From an uncultured Clostridia bacterium (GTDB lineage: Bacteria > Bacillota > Clostridia > Christensenellales > Aristaeellaceae): DNA of 64,000 bases. The translations under genes and the position numbers were made by a program. The stretch covers positions 1-64,000 of the forward strand of contig CAKUCW010000001.1 in assembly GCA_934643825.1 (NCBI GenBank), written 5' to 3'. The notes under the pieces are model-generated. The model saw only the letters and a program-made list of their open reading frames with translations, was not told the DNA's origin and did not search any database. Position 1 is the stretch's first letter. Every line of letters begins with the position of its first letter. Shown piece after piece: positions 49,646-58,336 of this stretch.

Positions 49646-50641
49646 ATGGCACTGCTTGAAATGCAAGATTTGAAAACATTCTTCACCACCAAACGCGGCG
49701 TCGTCAAGGCGGTGAACGGTGTATCCTATAAAGTTGAAGCGGGCAAAACGCTCGGCGTCGTCGGCGAGTCCGGCTCCGGCAAGAGCGTTTCCGCGATGAG
49801 CATGCTCCAGCTGCTGGACGGCAACGGCTATATTGCCGGCGGCAGCATCATGTTTGACGGAAAAGACCTGACGAAGATGCCCCTGTCCGAGATGCAGAAG
49901 ATTCGCGGCAACGCGATCTCCGTCATCTTCCAGGAGCCGATGACCAGCCTGAACCCGGTGTTCACCATCGAACGCCAGGTTTCCGAGCCGTTCATCATCC
50001 ATCAGGGACTGAGCAAGGAAGAAGCCAAGAAGAAAGTGGTCGAGATGCTGGCGGACGTTAAGATTCCGAATCCGGAAGTCGTCGCCAAGCAGTATCCGCA
50101 CCAGCTCTCCGGCGGCATGCGTCAGCGCGTGATGATCGCTATGGCGCTGGCCTGTAAGCCGAAGCTGCTCATCGCGGACGAACCGACCACCGCGCTGGAC
50201 GTCACCATTCAGGCGCAGATCCTGAAGCTGATGAATGACCTCAAGCGCGAGCATGGAACGTCCATCCTGTTCATCACCCATGACCTCGGCGTTATCGCGC
50301 AGATGGCGGACGACGTTGCCGTCATGTACTGCGGACAGGTGGTCGAGATGGCGCCGGCGAAGACGGTCTTCACCGACTGCGAATTCTCCCATCCGTACAC
50401 GGAGGGTCTGATGGTGTCCATCCCGCGTCTGGATACCCCGGCGGGCGTTCGCCTTGAATCCATCCCGGGCGCGGTTCCGCATCCGCTGAATCTGCCCAAG
50501 GGCTGCAAATTTGCGCCCCGCTGCAAATACTGCCAGAAGCGCTGCCTCGAAGAAGAGCCGGAGCTTGTAAACGTGTCGGAGGAGCAGCAGGTGCGCTGCT
50601 TCTACCCGAGAAAGGAGGAGCGCCGTGCAAACCTCAAATAA
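49646..50641 (+). CDS. Peptide ABC transporter ATPase, OppD type
   Basis: A 331-residue cytosolic ATPase of standard OppD length. Walker A is GESGSGKS near 39-46, the Q-loop is in VIFQEPMTSLNP, the signature is LSGGMRQR, Walker B ends LLIADEPTTALD, and the switch histidine is in FITHDLG. The C-terminal oligopeptide domain contains CKFAPRCKYCQKRC and a later cysteine, the four-cysteine iron-sulfur-type cluster site of these ATPases. AGGAGGGG precedes the ATG. Its stop lies 17 bases inside the next gene. Confidence 0.96.
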   Translation: MALLEMQDLKTFFTTKRGVVKAVNGVSYKVEAGKTLGVVGESGSGKSVSAMSMLQLLDGNGYIAGGSIMFDGKDLTKMPLSEMQKIRGNAISVIFQEPMTSLNPVFTIERQVSEPFIIHQGLSKEEAKKKVVEMLADVKIPNPEVVAKQYPHQLSGGMRQRVMIAMALACKPKLLIADEPTTALDVTIQAQILKLMNDLKREHGTSILFITHDLGVIAQMADDVAVMYCGQVVEMAPAKTVFTDCEFSHPYTEGLMVSIPRLDTPAGVRLESIPGAVPHPLNLPKGCKFAPRCKYCQKRCLEEEPELVNVSEEQQVRCFYPRKEERRANLK

Positions 50642-52181
50642 AGAGGGGAAGAAGGTGCTGCTTCGCGTCAGCAACCTCAAGCAGTACTTCCCGCTGAAGA
50701 AGAAGGGCATGTTCGTCAAGGCGAACGATGGCATCACGCTCGATATTTACGAGGGCGAAACGTTTGGTCTGGTCGGCGAATCCGGCTGTGGCAAGTCCAC
50801 GTTCGGACGCACGCTGCTTCAGCTCTACCGCCAGACGGACGGACGCACGATGTACTACGGACGCACGCTGGACGAGCTTGCGCCGCGCTATGTGAAAAAG
50901 ACGCTGGAAACGCTCGACAAGCGCCGCGAAAAATGGCATGCGCTTAGGAAGCATCTGGATACCATCCAGAAGGAATACGACGCGATGCCCGACGGCGAAG
51001 CGAAGTATAAGAAGCACAACGAGCTGGATAAAGCCAGGAAGGATGAGAACGACGCCCTGCTGGATATGGCGAACCTGATCGGCGGCTTTGTCGCGGTTCA
51101 GAATATCGCGGACGCGCAGAAGCTCTTCCTTGAGGAATACCGCATCTCCAGCACCCGAGTGAAGGAGCAGCGTCATCGCGACAGCGTGCAGCTCGATCTG
51201 GACGACGTGCTTTTTGACCTCAAGAAGGCGCGGGAAGCGGGCAAGAACAGCAGCGGCTACGAAAAGAAGGCGGCGAAGTACCGCGCTGAGCTGGTGAAGA
51301 TCGACGAGAAGATCGTTGCGCTCACCAATCAGATTGAAAGCGTTCGCAGACAGCTCGACGCGATGCGTCAGGCGCATGCCGGCGAGGCAGAGTTTGAACG
51401 CTATGAAACGCTGCGCGACGAGGGCATCGACCTTGCGCGTCTGGAGTATCCGGAAATCCGCCTGCTCCGCCGCGACCTGCAGCTCATCTTCCAGGATCCG
51501 TATTCCAGCCTGAACCCGCGCATGACGGTCGGCAATATCATCGGCGAGGGTCTGCTGGCGCACGGTTTCTTCAAGAAGAACGACGAGCGTATGCAGGAAT
51601 ACATCGTCAAGACGATGGAGGACGCGGGTCTGGCGAGCTACTTCCTGCATCGTTTCCCGCATCAGTTCTCCGGCGGTCAGCGTCAGCGCATCGGCATCGC
51701 CCGCAGCCTTGCCGTGAAGCCGAAGTTCGTCGTCTGCGACGAGGCGGTTTCCGCGCTGGACGTGTCCATCCAGAGCCAGATCATCAACCTGCTCGCTGAT
51801 TTGAAGGAGCAGAGCAACCTGACCTATCTGTTCATCACGCATGACCTGTCGGTCGTCAAGTACATTTCCGACCGCGTCGGCGTCATGTATCTGGGCAACA
51901 TGGTCGAGCTTGCCGATACGCAGGAGATTTTCGATCATCCGCTGCATCCGTATACGGAGGCGCTGATGGCGGCGATTCCGACGACGGACGTCGAGGAGCA
52001 TCGCGAACTGCGCATTCTGGAAGGCGATATCCCCAGCCCGGTCAACCCGCCGCAGGGATGCAAATTCCATACGCGCTGTGCGCACTGCACGGAAATCTGT
52101 AAACACGCCGTTCCGGAATGGAAAGAGATGGCGCCGGGTCACTTCGTCGCCTGCCATCATCCGCTCGGCGGGAAGGAATAA
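50625..52181 (+). CDS. Peptide ABC transporter ATPase, OppF type, with large helical insert
   Basis: A 518-residue ATPase, about 190 residues longer than ordinary OppF. Walker A GESGCGKST is at 51-59. The Q-loop LIFQDPYSSLNP does not come until about 287, the signature FSGGQRQR is near 348, Walker B with VCDEAVSALD near 370 and the switch histidine near 404. Between about 75 and 275 lies a charged, heptad-rich helical insert (for example LDKRREKWHALRKHLDTIQK and VALTNQIESVRRQLDAMR). This would project from the nucleotide-binding domain. The C-terminal cysteine site (GCKFHTRCAHCTEIC) is retained. GTG start after AAAGGAGG, overlapping oppD by 17 bases. Confidence 0.93.
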   Translation: MQTSNKEGKKVLLRVSNLKQYFPLKKKGMFVKANDGITLDIYEGETFGLVGESGCGKSTFGRTLLQLYRQTDGRTMYYGRTLDELAPRYVKKTLETLDKRREKWHALRKHLDTIQKEYDAMPDGEAKYKKHNELDKARKDENDALLDMANLIGGFVAVQNIADAQKLFLEEYRISSTRVKEQRHRDSVQLDLDDVLFDLKKAREAGKNSSGYEKKAAKYRAELVKIDEKIVALTNQIESVRRQLDAMRQAHAGEAEFERYETLRDEGIDLARLEYPEIRLLRRDLQLIFQDPYSSLNPRMTVGNIIGEGLLAHGFFKKNDERMQEYIVKTMEDAGLASYFLHRFPHQFSGGQRQRIGIARSLAVKPKFVVCDEAVSALDVSIQSQIINLLADLKEQSNLTYLFITHDLSVVKYISDRVGVMYLGNMVELADTQEIFDHPLHPYTEALMAAIPTTDVEEHRELRILEGDIPSPVNPPQGCKFHTRCAHCTEICKHAVPEWKEMAPGHFVACHHPLGGKE

Positions 52182-52184
52182 GCG

Positions 52185-52397
52185 ATGCGGCTTCCATTTC
52201 AGGGGCGCTATGAGCGCTTCCGCGAGCTTCAAAGGGAGAAAATGGGCGAGCGGCAGATTGACCGCGCACCCTGCGACGAAATGGAAAAAGGCGATGGGCT
52301 TGCCATGCTGATCGCAGCGATGATCACCATCGTACCGATCTGCCTGATTATTGTCGCCATACTCGCCACGGCGGGATATTTCTTCGTCGTGAGATAA
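52185..52397 (+). CDS. Small single-TM protein closing the opp operon
   Basis: A 70-residue protein starting 3 bases after the oppF stop, with GGAAGGA nine bases upstream. The first 38 residues are charged (GRYERFRELQREKMGERQ) and the remainder is one long hydrophobic segment, LAMLIAAMITIVPICLIIVA and onward, ending FFVVR. It matches no family I know. Position, spacing and shared terminator make it the sixth gene of the transporter operon, so a subunit or assembly role is a fair inference. Confidence 0.8.
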   Translation: MRLPFQGRYERFRELQREKMGERQIDRAPCDEMEKGDGLAMLIAAMITIVPICLIIVAILATAGYFFVVR

Positions 52398-52400
52398 GTC

Positions 52401-52428
52401 AAAGGGCTGCTGAAAAGCAGCCCTTTTT
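52401..52428 (+). terminator. Terminator of the opp operon
   Basis: Stem AAAGGGCTGCT, two-to-four-base loop, AGCAGCCCTTT and further T. An X repeat starts directly after it. Confidence 0.92.
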
Positions 52429-52429
52429 C

Positions 52430-52524
52430 AACGTATAGGAAATTGCGTAAAATCGCCCGCGTGAGCAAGACTTTGATGTGTGGCGGACTTCGGCGGAAGT
52501 GAAGGCGGGCTCAGTACCGCTTTT
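52430..52524 (+). repeat. X repeat (locus E)
   Basis: A full-length X copy from AACGTATAGGAAATTGCG to the degenerate end GCGGGCTCAGTACCGC, between the opp operon and the convergent alarmone synthetase gene. Confidence 0.9.
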
Positions 52525-52571
52525 TCACATGCAGGAAATGGCGTGAGCGGCAAAAGCCTGAAGAAAGGGCG

Positions 52572-53123
52572 TCAGGCTTCCTTCACCGGCTTATAGCAAA
52601 GATCATGCTCCACGCAAGCCCACATGTCCATCGCGGGCGTTCGGAGCTGAATCTCTACCGGAACGACGGCACGCTGACGCCCCGTGCAGACAGGAACATG
52701 CATCACCAGATGCAGACCGCGGTAGCCGCTGGCTTTGGGGCAGGCGATATAATCCCGCGCAAGGACGAACTGCCAGTTGTCCATCTTTTTCAAAAGCTCG
52801 GCAAAGCGGTAGACGGCTTCAATTGAGGAAAGCACGACCCGCAGACCGGCGATGTCGTTGAGCATCGCCGCGCCGGAGGCATCCTGCGCCAGACCGCGCC
52901 GGGCAAGCTTATCTTGCAGAGAGGCGGGAGATTTCAGCCGAAATGTCATGCCGCGCACGGCGTAGGGCGTATCCAGCTCAAACTGCGTCCGTGCGGCGCA
53001 GAGCGTCAGGAAGGCGGTTTCAACCGCCGCTTCATAGGGCTTGTAAAACGCGGGGGAGAATTCGGTGTCGCATGCCGCCCACTTCGGCGCATACATGGAC
53101 CGTATAACATTGCTGTGCTGCAA
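52572..53123 (-). CDS. Small alarmone synthetase (RelA/SpoT synthetase domain)
   Basis: A 183-residue single-domain (p)ppGpp synthetase, similar to RelQ/YjbM or RelP/YwaC, without hydrolase or TGS/ACT parts. Conserved motifs are present: RLKSPASLQDKLAR, LNDIAGLRVV with the Mg-binding aspartate, DYIACPKASGYRGLHLV with the guanine-stacking tyrosine, and EIQLRTPAMDMWACVEHDLCYK. It would make guanosine alarmones from GTP or GDP and ATP in the cytosol. The start is uncertain: TTG at 53123 has GAGGTGAT six bases upstream and is preferred. ATG at 53096 or the open frame up to 53183 are alternatives. Confidence 0.88.
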   Translation of the reverse strand: MQHSNVIRSMYAPKWAACDTEFSPAFYKPYEAAVETAFLTLCAARTQFELDTPYAVRGMTFRLKSPASLQDKLARRGLAQDASGAAMLNDIAGLRVVLSSIEAVYRFAELLKKMDNWQFVLARDYIACPKASGYRGLHLVMHVPVCTGRQRAVVPVEIQLRTPAMDMWACVEHDLCYKPVKEA

Positions 53124-53328
53124 GGATATCACCTCGAAAAAGGAAAATTTGAGCGCCGAAAACGCGCTTGATCTGCAAACCATGATACAGGGGCTGTGTT
53201 GCGCGGATACGGCAAAAAGCGCACAAAAATGTGAGCAATGATGAACGGTTTATATCTATGCGCGAAAAGGCGAAAGAATGCCTGCACAGGGGGGAGATTT
53301 CCCTGTACAGAAGGCGCTTTTTTCAGTA

Positions 53329-53334
53329 TAATGA
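53329..53334 (+). promoter_or_regulatory. -10 element before the GT-C trio
   Basis: TATAAT at 53329-53334, 67 bases before the first gene. The place 17 bases upstream reads TGTACA, a weak -35. Confidence 0.5.
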
Positions 53335-53400
53335 AAATCGAAGAAATATCGAAAAGCGTATAGGGATTTCACCCGGCGCTTTTGCGGAAAGGAAGAACAT

Positions 53401-54813
53401 ATGAACAAGGATTTTGCGGATGACGCCCTGCGCACGCTGGCAAAGCGCCGCGCACCGGCATGGGCGCAGGCGCTGCTGTTTGCGCTGGCGACGGCTGTTT
53501 TCGCTGTTTTCGCCTATCATGCGCGATATGCACGGCTGGATGAATTTGCGGCGTTCCGGCTGGAGGAGCTGACGCGGTTCACGGCGGGCGTGTTCACCGC
53601 GCTGTATGCCGTGACGCTGCTGGTGCAGCTGCGAATCGGGCGCAAGATGCCGCTGGGGTCGCAGGTGCTGCTGAGCGTGCTGGTCGGCGCAATCCTGCTG
53701 GCGAAGATATCGCTGCTGGACTATGTGAGCGACGACTACGATATCTTTTTGAGCAACTGGATCTATGCCTATTCCGAAATGGGAATCAAAGAGGGCTTGG
53801 GCACCTATATCGCCAGCGACTACTCGCCGCCCTATCTGTATATCCTGCTGCTGATTTCCCGGGTGAAAAACTATCCGTGGCAATATCTGGTCAAGGCGGC
53901 TTCCATTCTGGCGGATCTGCTGCTGGGTTATGCGGTGATGAAGCTGGCAAGCCTGAAGGTTCGCGGAACCGGCTCGAAGCTGATGATTCTCAACCTGACG
54001 ATGATCCTGCCGACAGTCGTCTTCAACGGCGCATACTGGGGACAGTGCGACGCGATTTACAGTTCGCTTTGCCTGATGGCGCTGTATATGGGGCTGAAGA
54101 AGCGCGGCGCGGTGAGCATGATGTTCTTTGGCGCGGCGCTGTCCTTTAAGCTGCAAACGGTCTTTTTCCTGCCGGCGCTTCTGCCGCTGTGGCTGAGGAA
54201 GGATATCAAGCTGTGCCATGTGCTGCTGATTCCGGTCGCCTATCTGGGCATGATGGTTCCGGCGTTTTGGGGCGGCAAATCGCTGCACCATGCGCTGACG
54301 GTCTACATGACGCAGGCGGGAACGTATAATTTCATCACGGTCAACGGACCGAGCCTGTATCATTTCCTGCCGGCGGGCATGGACAAGGAGATGCTCTACA
54401 CGATGTTCAGCGGCATGGCGCTTGCGCTGGGCATGGCGATGCTGGTCGCCATCTGCCTGCTGCTCTGCCTGCGCCGTGAGCGGATTACGCAGGAGAGTGT
54501 TGTGCTGGCGTGCCTGCTGGTGCTGGGCGGCGTGCCGTTCTTCCTGCCCAAGATGCACGAGCGGTATACCTTCGGCGCGGACGTTCTGTCGCTGGTTGCG
54601 GCGGCATACTGCCCCAAGCGCGTCGTTCTGCCGCTGCTGTTCGGTCTGGCGTCCTATATCTGCTATACGGCGGGTCTGCCGGGCGACGCCATCATGGAAT
54701 TGAAATGGGCGACTCTGTGTCAGGGCGCGGCGGTTGCGCTGACGGCGGCGGCGCTCTGGAAGAGCCTGCATGAGGACAAGGAGAACGCCTGTCTGGCGGA
54801 GGTGAAGGCGTAA
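53401..54813 (+). CDS. Polytopic GT-C-like glycosyltransferase homologue 1
   Basis: A 470-residue protein with about ten to twelve membrane helices and GT-C superfamily traits. An acidic motif lies in the first extracellular loop (VSDDYDIFLSNWIYAY, about 112-127). The block FNGAYWGQCDAIYSSL is near 212-227, AALSFKLQTVFFLP follows, and the C-terminal part has FFLPKMHERYTF. These blocks resemble polyprenyl-phosphate mannosyl/glucosyltransferase families of the DUF2029/PMT type. The three tandem genes share all or part of them. An AAAGGAAGAAC site precedes the ATG. Substrate and acceptor are unknown; surface polymer or glycoprotein modification is the general expectation. Confidence 0.8.
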   Translation: MNKDFADDALRTLAKRRAPAWAQALLFALATAVFAVFAYHARYARLDEFAAFRLEELTRFTAGVFTALYAVTLLVQLRIGRKMPLGSQVLLSVLVGAILLAKISLLDYVSDDYDIFLSNWIYAYSEMGIKEGLGTYIASDYSPPYLYILLLISRVKNYPWQYLVKAASILADLLLGYAVMKLASLKVRGTGSKLMILNLTMILPTVVFNGAYWGQCDAIYSSLCLMALYMGLKKRGAVSMMFFGAALSFKLQTVFFLPALLPLWLRKDIKLCHVLLIPVAYLGMMVPAFWGGKSLHHALTVYMTQAGTYNFITVNGPSLYHFLPAGMDKEMLYTMFSGMALALGMAMLVAICLLLCLRRERITQESVVLACLLVLGGVPFFLPKMHERYTFGADVLSLVAAAYCPKRVVLPLLFGLASYICYTAGLPGDAIMELKWATLCQGAAVALTAAALWKSLHEDKENACLAEVKA

Positions 54814-56186
54814 TGGATAAGCAATGGATGAAAGACCCGCTTCGCTATGCCATGGAAGCGCGGCTTTCCGGAAAGAAGCGGTTTGCGCTCGGCGCGGTGC
54901 TGACGCTTGTGTTTTTGCTGGCGGCGGTCAAGCTGTGCGCGGCGATGGAGGGCGCGGCGGTCATCGCGCTGACGGGTGCGTTCTGTGCGGCGCTGCTGAC
55001 ATGGGGCGCATGGCGCAAGCTGAACGATCAGCCGGTGATGGTGCTGCTGTGCGCGGCGCTGTTGGCGATGCTTGCGGTTGCGGCGCATCTGGCGATGCTG
55101 AGCATTCGCCCGGGACGGGCGGGCAAGGTGCTGGAGCCGATGCTCGCGGATATGTGGAATTACGATCTGCTGACGGCGATGGCTTGGGAGGACAAGGCGT
55201 GGTCGGGCGGCTATCTGGTCGTGATGGCGCTGGTTTCCCGGCTGGAAAGTTTCCCGCAGGTGATTGCGCTCAAGCTGTTTGATTTGGTCTGCCAGACGCT
55301 GGCGGCGCTGGCTGTTTTGAATCTGGCGGCAAAGCGGGGCGCGAAGCCCGGCGCGGCGATCTTGGGTATGTTTGCCTGCGTGCTGGCGCCGACGATGCTG
55401 CTGAACGCAGGCTGCTGGGCGCAGTGCGACGCGATGTTTGCGGCGCTGACGCTCTGGGGGCTGTACCTGCTGATGGACGACCATCCGGTCTGGGGAAGCG
55501 TCTTCTGGGGCATGGCGGCGGCGACGAAGCTGCAAAGCGTGTTTATTTTCCCGCTGCTGCTCGTATTCTTCATGCAAAGGAAAGTATCCATCCGTCATAT
55601 TCTTGCGCTTCTGGCGGCGTTTATCGCGTTTCAGGCGGCATTCCTGCTGGATGGTCAGGGACTGGAGGCGGTCTTTGGGCGCTATGCGATGCAGATTGAC
55701 GAAGCGGCGTTCGGCGACGTGGGGCTTGCCGACCATGCGGCGGGCGTATATGGCTTGATGAACATCGCTTCCGTCCGCGAGTTCAGCGGCATGGGCATGT
55801 ATTTGGGCGTTGCCTGTTCGCTGATGGTGGTCTTTGCCATGCTTCATGCGCATGGCGAACCGGATGCAGATGCTATGCTGCTGGGGGCGCTGCTGCTGGC
55901 GGCGGGTCTGCCGCTCATTCTGCCGCAGATGAATGCGCGATGCCTGTATCTGGCGGGCATGCTGGCGTTCGCGGCGGCGAGCAATCCGCGGCGCATGGCG
56001 GCGGCGCTGGCGCTGGAATTCGTTTCGCTGTGCAGCTATATGGAAGCCATCTTCTCCTTCACGGTTTTGCCGATGCAGGCGCTGAGCCTGATTGCCATTG
56101 CGGCGGCGGTGGTCATCGCGATGGAGCTTTTGCGGAAACTGAAACCCGGCGCGAAGGAGGCGCTCTGCCATGAAGGCGACGCTTGA
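54813..56186 (+). CDS. Polytopic GT-C-like glycosyltransferase homologue 2, motifs altered
   Basis: A 457-residue polytopic paralogue of the genes on either side. The helical plan and the block LNAGCWAQCDAMFAALTLWGL are retained, as is TKLQSVFIFPLL. The other two shared motifs are changed. In the first loop the acidic D-Y pair is replaced by LADMWNYDLLTAMAWED. The HERY motif near the C-terminus reads MNARCLYL. It may therefore be catalytically inactive or use a different donor. It starts at ATG within TAATG of the preceding gene, so translation is coupled. Confidence 0.78.
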   Translation: MDKQWMKDPLRYAMEARLSGKKRFALGAVLTLVFLLAAVKLCAAMEGAAVIALTGAFCAALLTWGAWRKLNDQPVMVLLCAALLAMLAVAAHLAMLSIRPGRAGKVLEPMLADMWNYDLLTAMAWEDKAWSGGYLVVMALVSRLESFPQVIALKLFDLVCQTLAALAVLNLAAKRGAKPGAAILGMFACVLAPTMLLNAGCWAQCDAMFAALTLWGLYLLMDDHPVWGSVFWGMAAATKLQSVFIFPLLLVFFMQRKVSIRHILALLAAFIAFQAAFLLDGQGLEAVFGRYAMQIDEAAFGDVGLADHAAGVYGLMNIASVREFSGMGMYLGVACSLMVVFAMLHAHGEPDADAMLLGALLLAAGLPLILPQMNARCLYLAGMLAFAAASNPRRMAAALALEFVSLCSYMEAIFSFTVLPMQALSLIAIAAAVVIAMELLRKLKPGAKEALCHEGDA

Positions 56187-57498
56187 GCGGATGGATGAGC
56201 GCCTGCGCGAGGGATTGATGAAACCGGCGGGGCGCGTGGGCAAGGGAATCTGCGCGTCGCTGACGGTTTTGGCGTTTATTCTGCTGATGATGACGCGGAC
56301 GCTGAACCTGATAGCCGACGCACAGATGAGCGTGCGCGTCGCGACGGCGGTTTGTCTGGCGCTCCCGCTGGCGGCTATGCTCGTGTTTGCGCTGCGCGGC
56401 GAGAAGGGTCTGCTCGGCACATGGGGGCTTTGTGCGCTCTGCGCGGCGGCGATACTGGCGCGGGTCAGCTTCATCGAGCGCTCTGCCGGAGATTATGACT
56501 ATTATCTGGCGGACTGGCTGCAAAAGCTGAGCGCAGGTTCGTTTGCCGACGGCATGCGGCAGAAGATCGGCGAATATAACGTATTGTACCAGTATATTCT
56601 GTTCATCATCACGCGGCTGCCCGTGCCGCCGCTCTATGCGGTGAAGGCGGTATCTTTCATCGGCGACGCTTTTTTGGCTGGCGCGGCAGCGTCTCTGGCG
56701 GAAAAGGACGGAAAGCCCAGCGTGGCGGCGTTCGGCGCGGTGCTGCTTCTGCCGACGGTCGTTCTCAACGGCGGCATGTTTGCCCAGTGCGACAGCCTGT
56801 ACGCGGCGTGTGCGCTTTGGGGGCTGGCTTTGGCGCTCCGTGAAAAGCCTGCGCACGCGGCGGTTTGCTTCGCGCTGTCGCTGGCGTTTAAGCTGCAAGC
56901 CGTGTTCATGCTGCCGATGGTTGTGCTGCTGTGGGCGGACAAAAAGCTCCGCCTGAGCGATGCGCTGGTCTTTGTGCTGACGCTTGCCCTGACGGCGCTC
57001 CCCGCGCTGCTCGGCGGAAAGAGCCTGCATGCGCTGCTTTCGATTTACACGGCGCAGACGGGGCTGTATACCGGACTGAATTACGGGGCGGCGAATTTCT
57101 TTGCGCTGTTCAATACGAGCGGGCTGGATGTCTACGCCTACGGCAACTTCGGCATGGGGCTGGCGTTCGGCGTCTGTGCGCTGCTGGCGGTTTCCGGCAT
57201 TCGCTATGCGGGAAAGATGAACCGGCGGATGTATCTGCGCTATGCGCTGCTGTTTCCGCTGATGATCGTATTCTGCCTGCCGAGGATGCACGAGCGGTAT
57301 TTCTATCTGGCGGACGCGATGGCGATTGTCGCGGCGTCAGAGGACAGAAATCTGACGCCCGCGGCGGCGCTCATTGCGCTTGCGTCGCTGGGCAGTTATT
57401 GGGAAACGGCGCTTCCGCTTTCGGCTTGCGCATGGATGATGCTTGCGGCAGGAATTTGGACGATAGGGCATACCCAACGGGAAGAAAGTATGCTATAA
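56170..57498 (+). CDS. Polytopic GT-C-like glycosyltransferase homologue 3
   Basis: A 442-residue polytopic protein, third of the tandem paralogues, overlapping the previous gene by 17 bases. The first-loop acidic motif (RSAGDYDYYLADWLQKL, about 101-117), the block LNGGMFAQCDSLYAACALWGL and SLAFKLQAVFMLPM are present. FCLPRMHERYFYLAD is intact in the C-terminal part. With the first paralogue it seems a competent enzyme, so the trio may be two active subunits and one altered subunit. GAAGGAGG lies nine bases before the ATG. The regulator gene that follows has its own -10 element. Confidence 0.8.
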   Translation: MKATLERMDERLREGLMKPAGRVGKGICASLTVLAFILLMMTRTLNLIADAQMSVRVATAVCLALPLAAMLVFALRGEKGLLGTWGLCALCAAAILARVSFIERSAGDYDYYLADWLQKLSAGSFADGMRQKIGEYNVLYQYILFIITRLPVPPLYAVKAVSFIGDAFLAGAAASLAEKDGKPSVAAFGAVLLLPTVVLNGGMFAQCDSLYAACALWGLALALREKPAHAAVCFALSLAFKLQAVFMLPMVVLLWADKKLRLSDALVFVLTLALTALPALLGGKSLHALLSIYTAQTGLYTGLNYGAANFFALFNTSGLDVYAYGNFGMGLAFGVCALLAVSGIRYAGKMNRRMYLRYALLFPLMIVFCLPRMHERYFYLADAMAIVAASEDRNLTPAAALIALASLGSYWETALPLSACAWMMLAAGIWTIGHTQREESML

Positions 57499-57499
57499 T
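57494..57499 (+). promoter_or_regulatory. -10 element before the YheO-like regulator
   Basis: TATAAT at 57494-57499, overlapping the stop region of the third GT-C gene. The -35 place is weak. Confidence 0.45.
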
Positions 57500-57621
57500 A
57501 AGAAGAAGGCAACAGAATGTCACGTTACCCGGCGGAAAAGGGTCAGCCGGAACATTTTCTGAAAAAGAAAAAAGCGAAAACAAAATGAAAGCCCGCCGAT
57601 CAGGCGGGGCGGAGGATTGCA

Positions 57622-58275
57622 ATGAACCGGGAAGAAATGCTGACTTTTCTCAAAAACGAGGCGCGTGGCATCGCGACGATGTTTGGACCGAATTGTGAAA
57701 CCCTCGTTCACGATATGACCCGACCGGGGCATCCGATTCTTGTGATTTTTAACGGCACGGTCACGGGGCGCGAGGTCGGCTCGACGGCGGATATCTTCGG
57801 CGATATCGGCGATTACGACGAAAGCATCTATAAGAATAAGGATTACATCAATCAGCTGGTGCTTTCCCGCGACGGGCGGACGCTCAAAAGCACGACCTTC
57901 AACATCGTCGGCGAGGATTATCACTTCGCGCTGGGCATCAATATGGACATCACGAACATGGTGCGTGCCGGACAGATGATCAGCGAATTGACGGCGACCA
58001 GCGGCGAACTTCAGCAGACGCTCATGCAGGACGCCCGAAGCCAGCTTGAGGAGCTTCTGCGCGAGTGCATCAGCGCGGTCGGCAAGGAGCCGGACGCGAT
58101 GAAGAAGACCGACCGCATGCGCATCATCCGCATGCTCTATAAGCGCCGGGCATTCACCTATCAAAAGTCGGTGGCGATTGTTGCCGAGCGGCTGAATGTT
58201 TCGCGTTACACGGTGTATAAGTACATGCACGAGCTGGAGGAAGCGGAAGCGGCGGGCAGCTTGGTGCAGGAATAA
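57622..58275 (+). CDS. YheO/DauR-like transcriptional regulator
   Basis: A 217-residue regulator with an N-terminal YheO-like PAS domain (about 10-115: MFGPNCETLVHDM at the start and STTFNIVGEDYHFALGINMD near its end) and a C-terminal helix-turn-helix (about 170-205: QKSVAIVAERLNVSRYTVYKYM). Known relatives are DauR, regulator of D-arginine catabolism, and the TusBCD-linked YheO. GGCGGAGGATTGCA precedes the ATG. No neighbour clearly points to its ligand. The leftward M14-MATE-ABC operon ends convergently beyond the repeat array and could be a target only at its distant promoter. Confidence 0.88.
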   Translation: MNREEMLTFLKNEARGIATMFGPNCETLVHDMTRPGHPILVIFNGTVTGREVGSTADIFGDIGDYDESIYKNKDYINQLVLSRDGRTLKSTTFNIVGEDYHFALGINMDITNMVRAGQMISELTATSGELQQTLMQDARSQLEELLRECISAVGKEPDAMKKTDRMRIIRMLYKRRAFTYQKSVAIVAERLNVSRYTVYKYMHELEEAEAAGSLVQE

Positions 58276-58293
58276 GATAACCATACGGAGATC

Positions 58294-58332
58294 AAAAAAA
58301 CGGGAGAGCGACTGGTTCGTTCTCCCGTTTCT
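58294..58332 (+). terminator. Terminator downstream of the YheO-like gene
   Basis: Stem AACGGGAGA pairing with TCTCCCGTT, preceded by A-run and followed by TCTTG. The four-unit X array starts directly behind it. Confidence 0.8.
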
Positions 58333-58336
58333 TGAT

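Noticed and set aside
44594..50737. 968- and 947-codon open frames opposite the opp operon
   Set aside because: Antisense frames with no start signals; the plus strand encodes complete transporter subunits.
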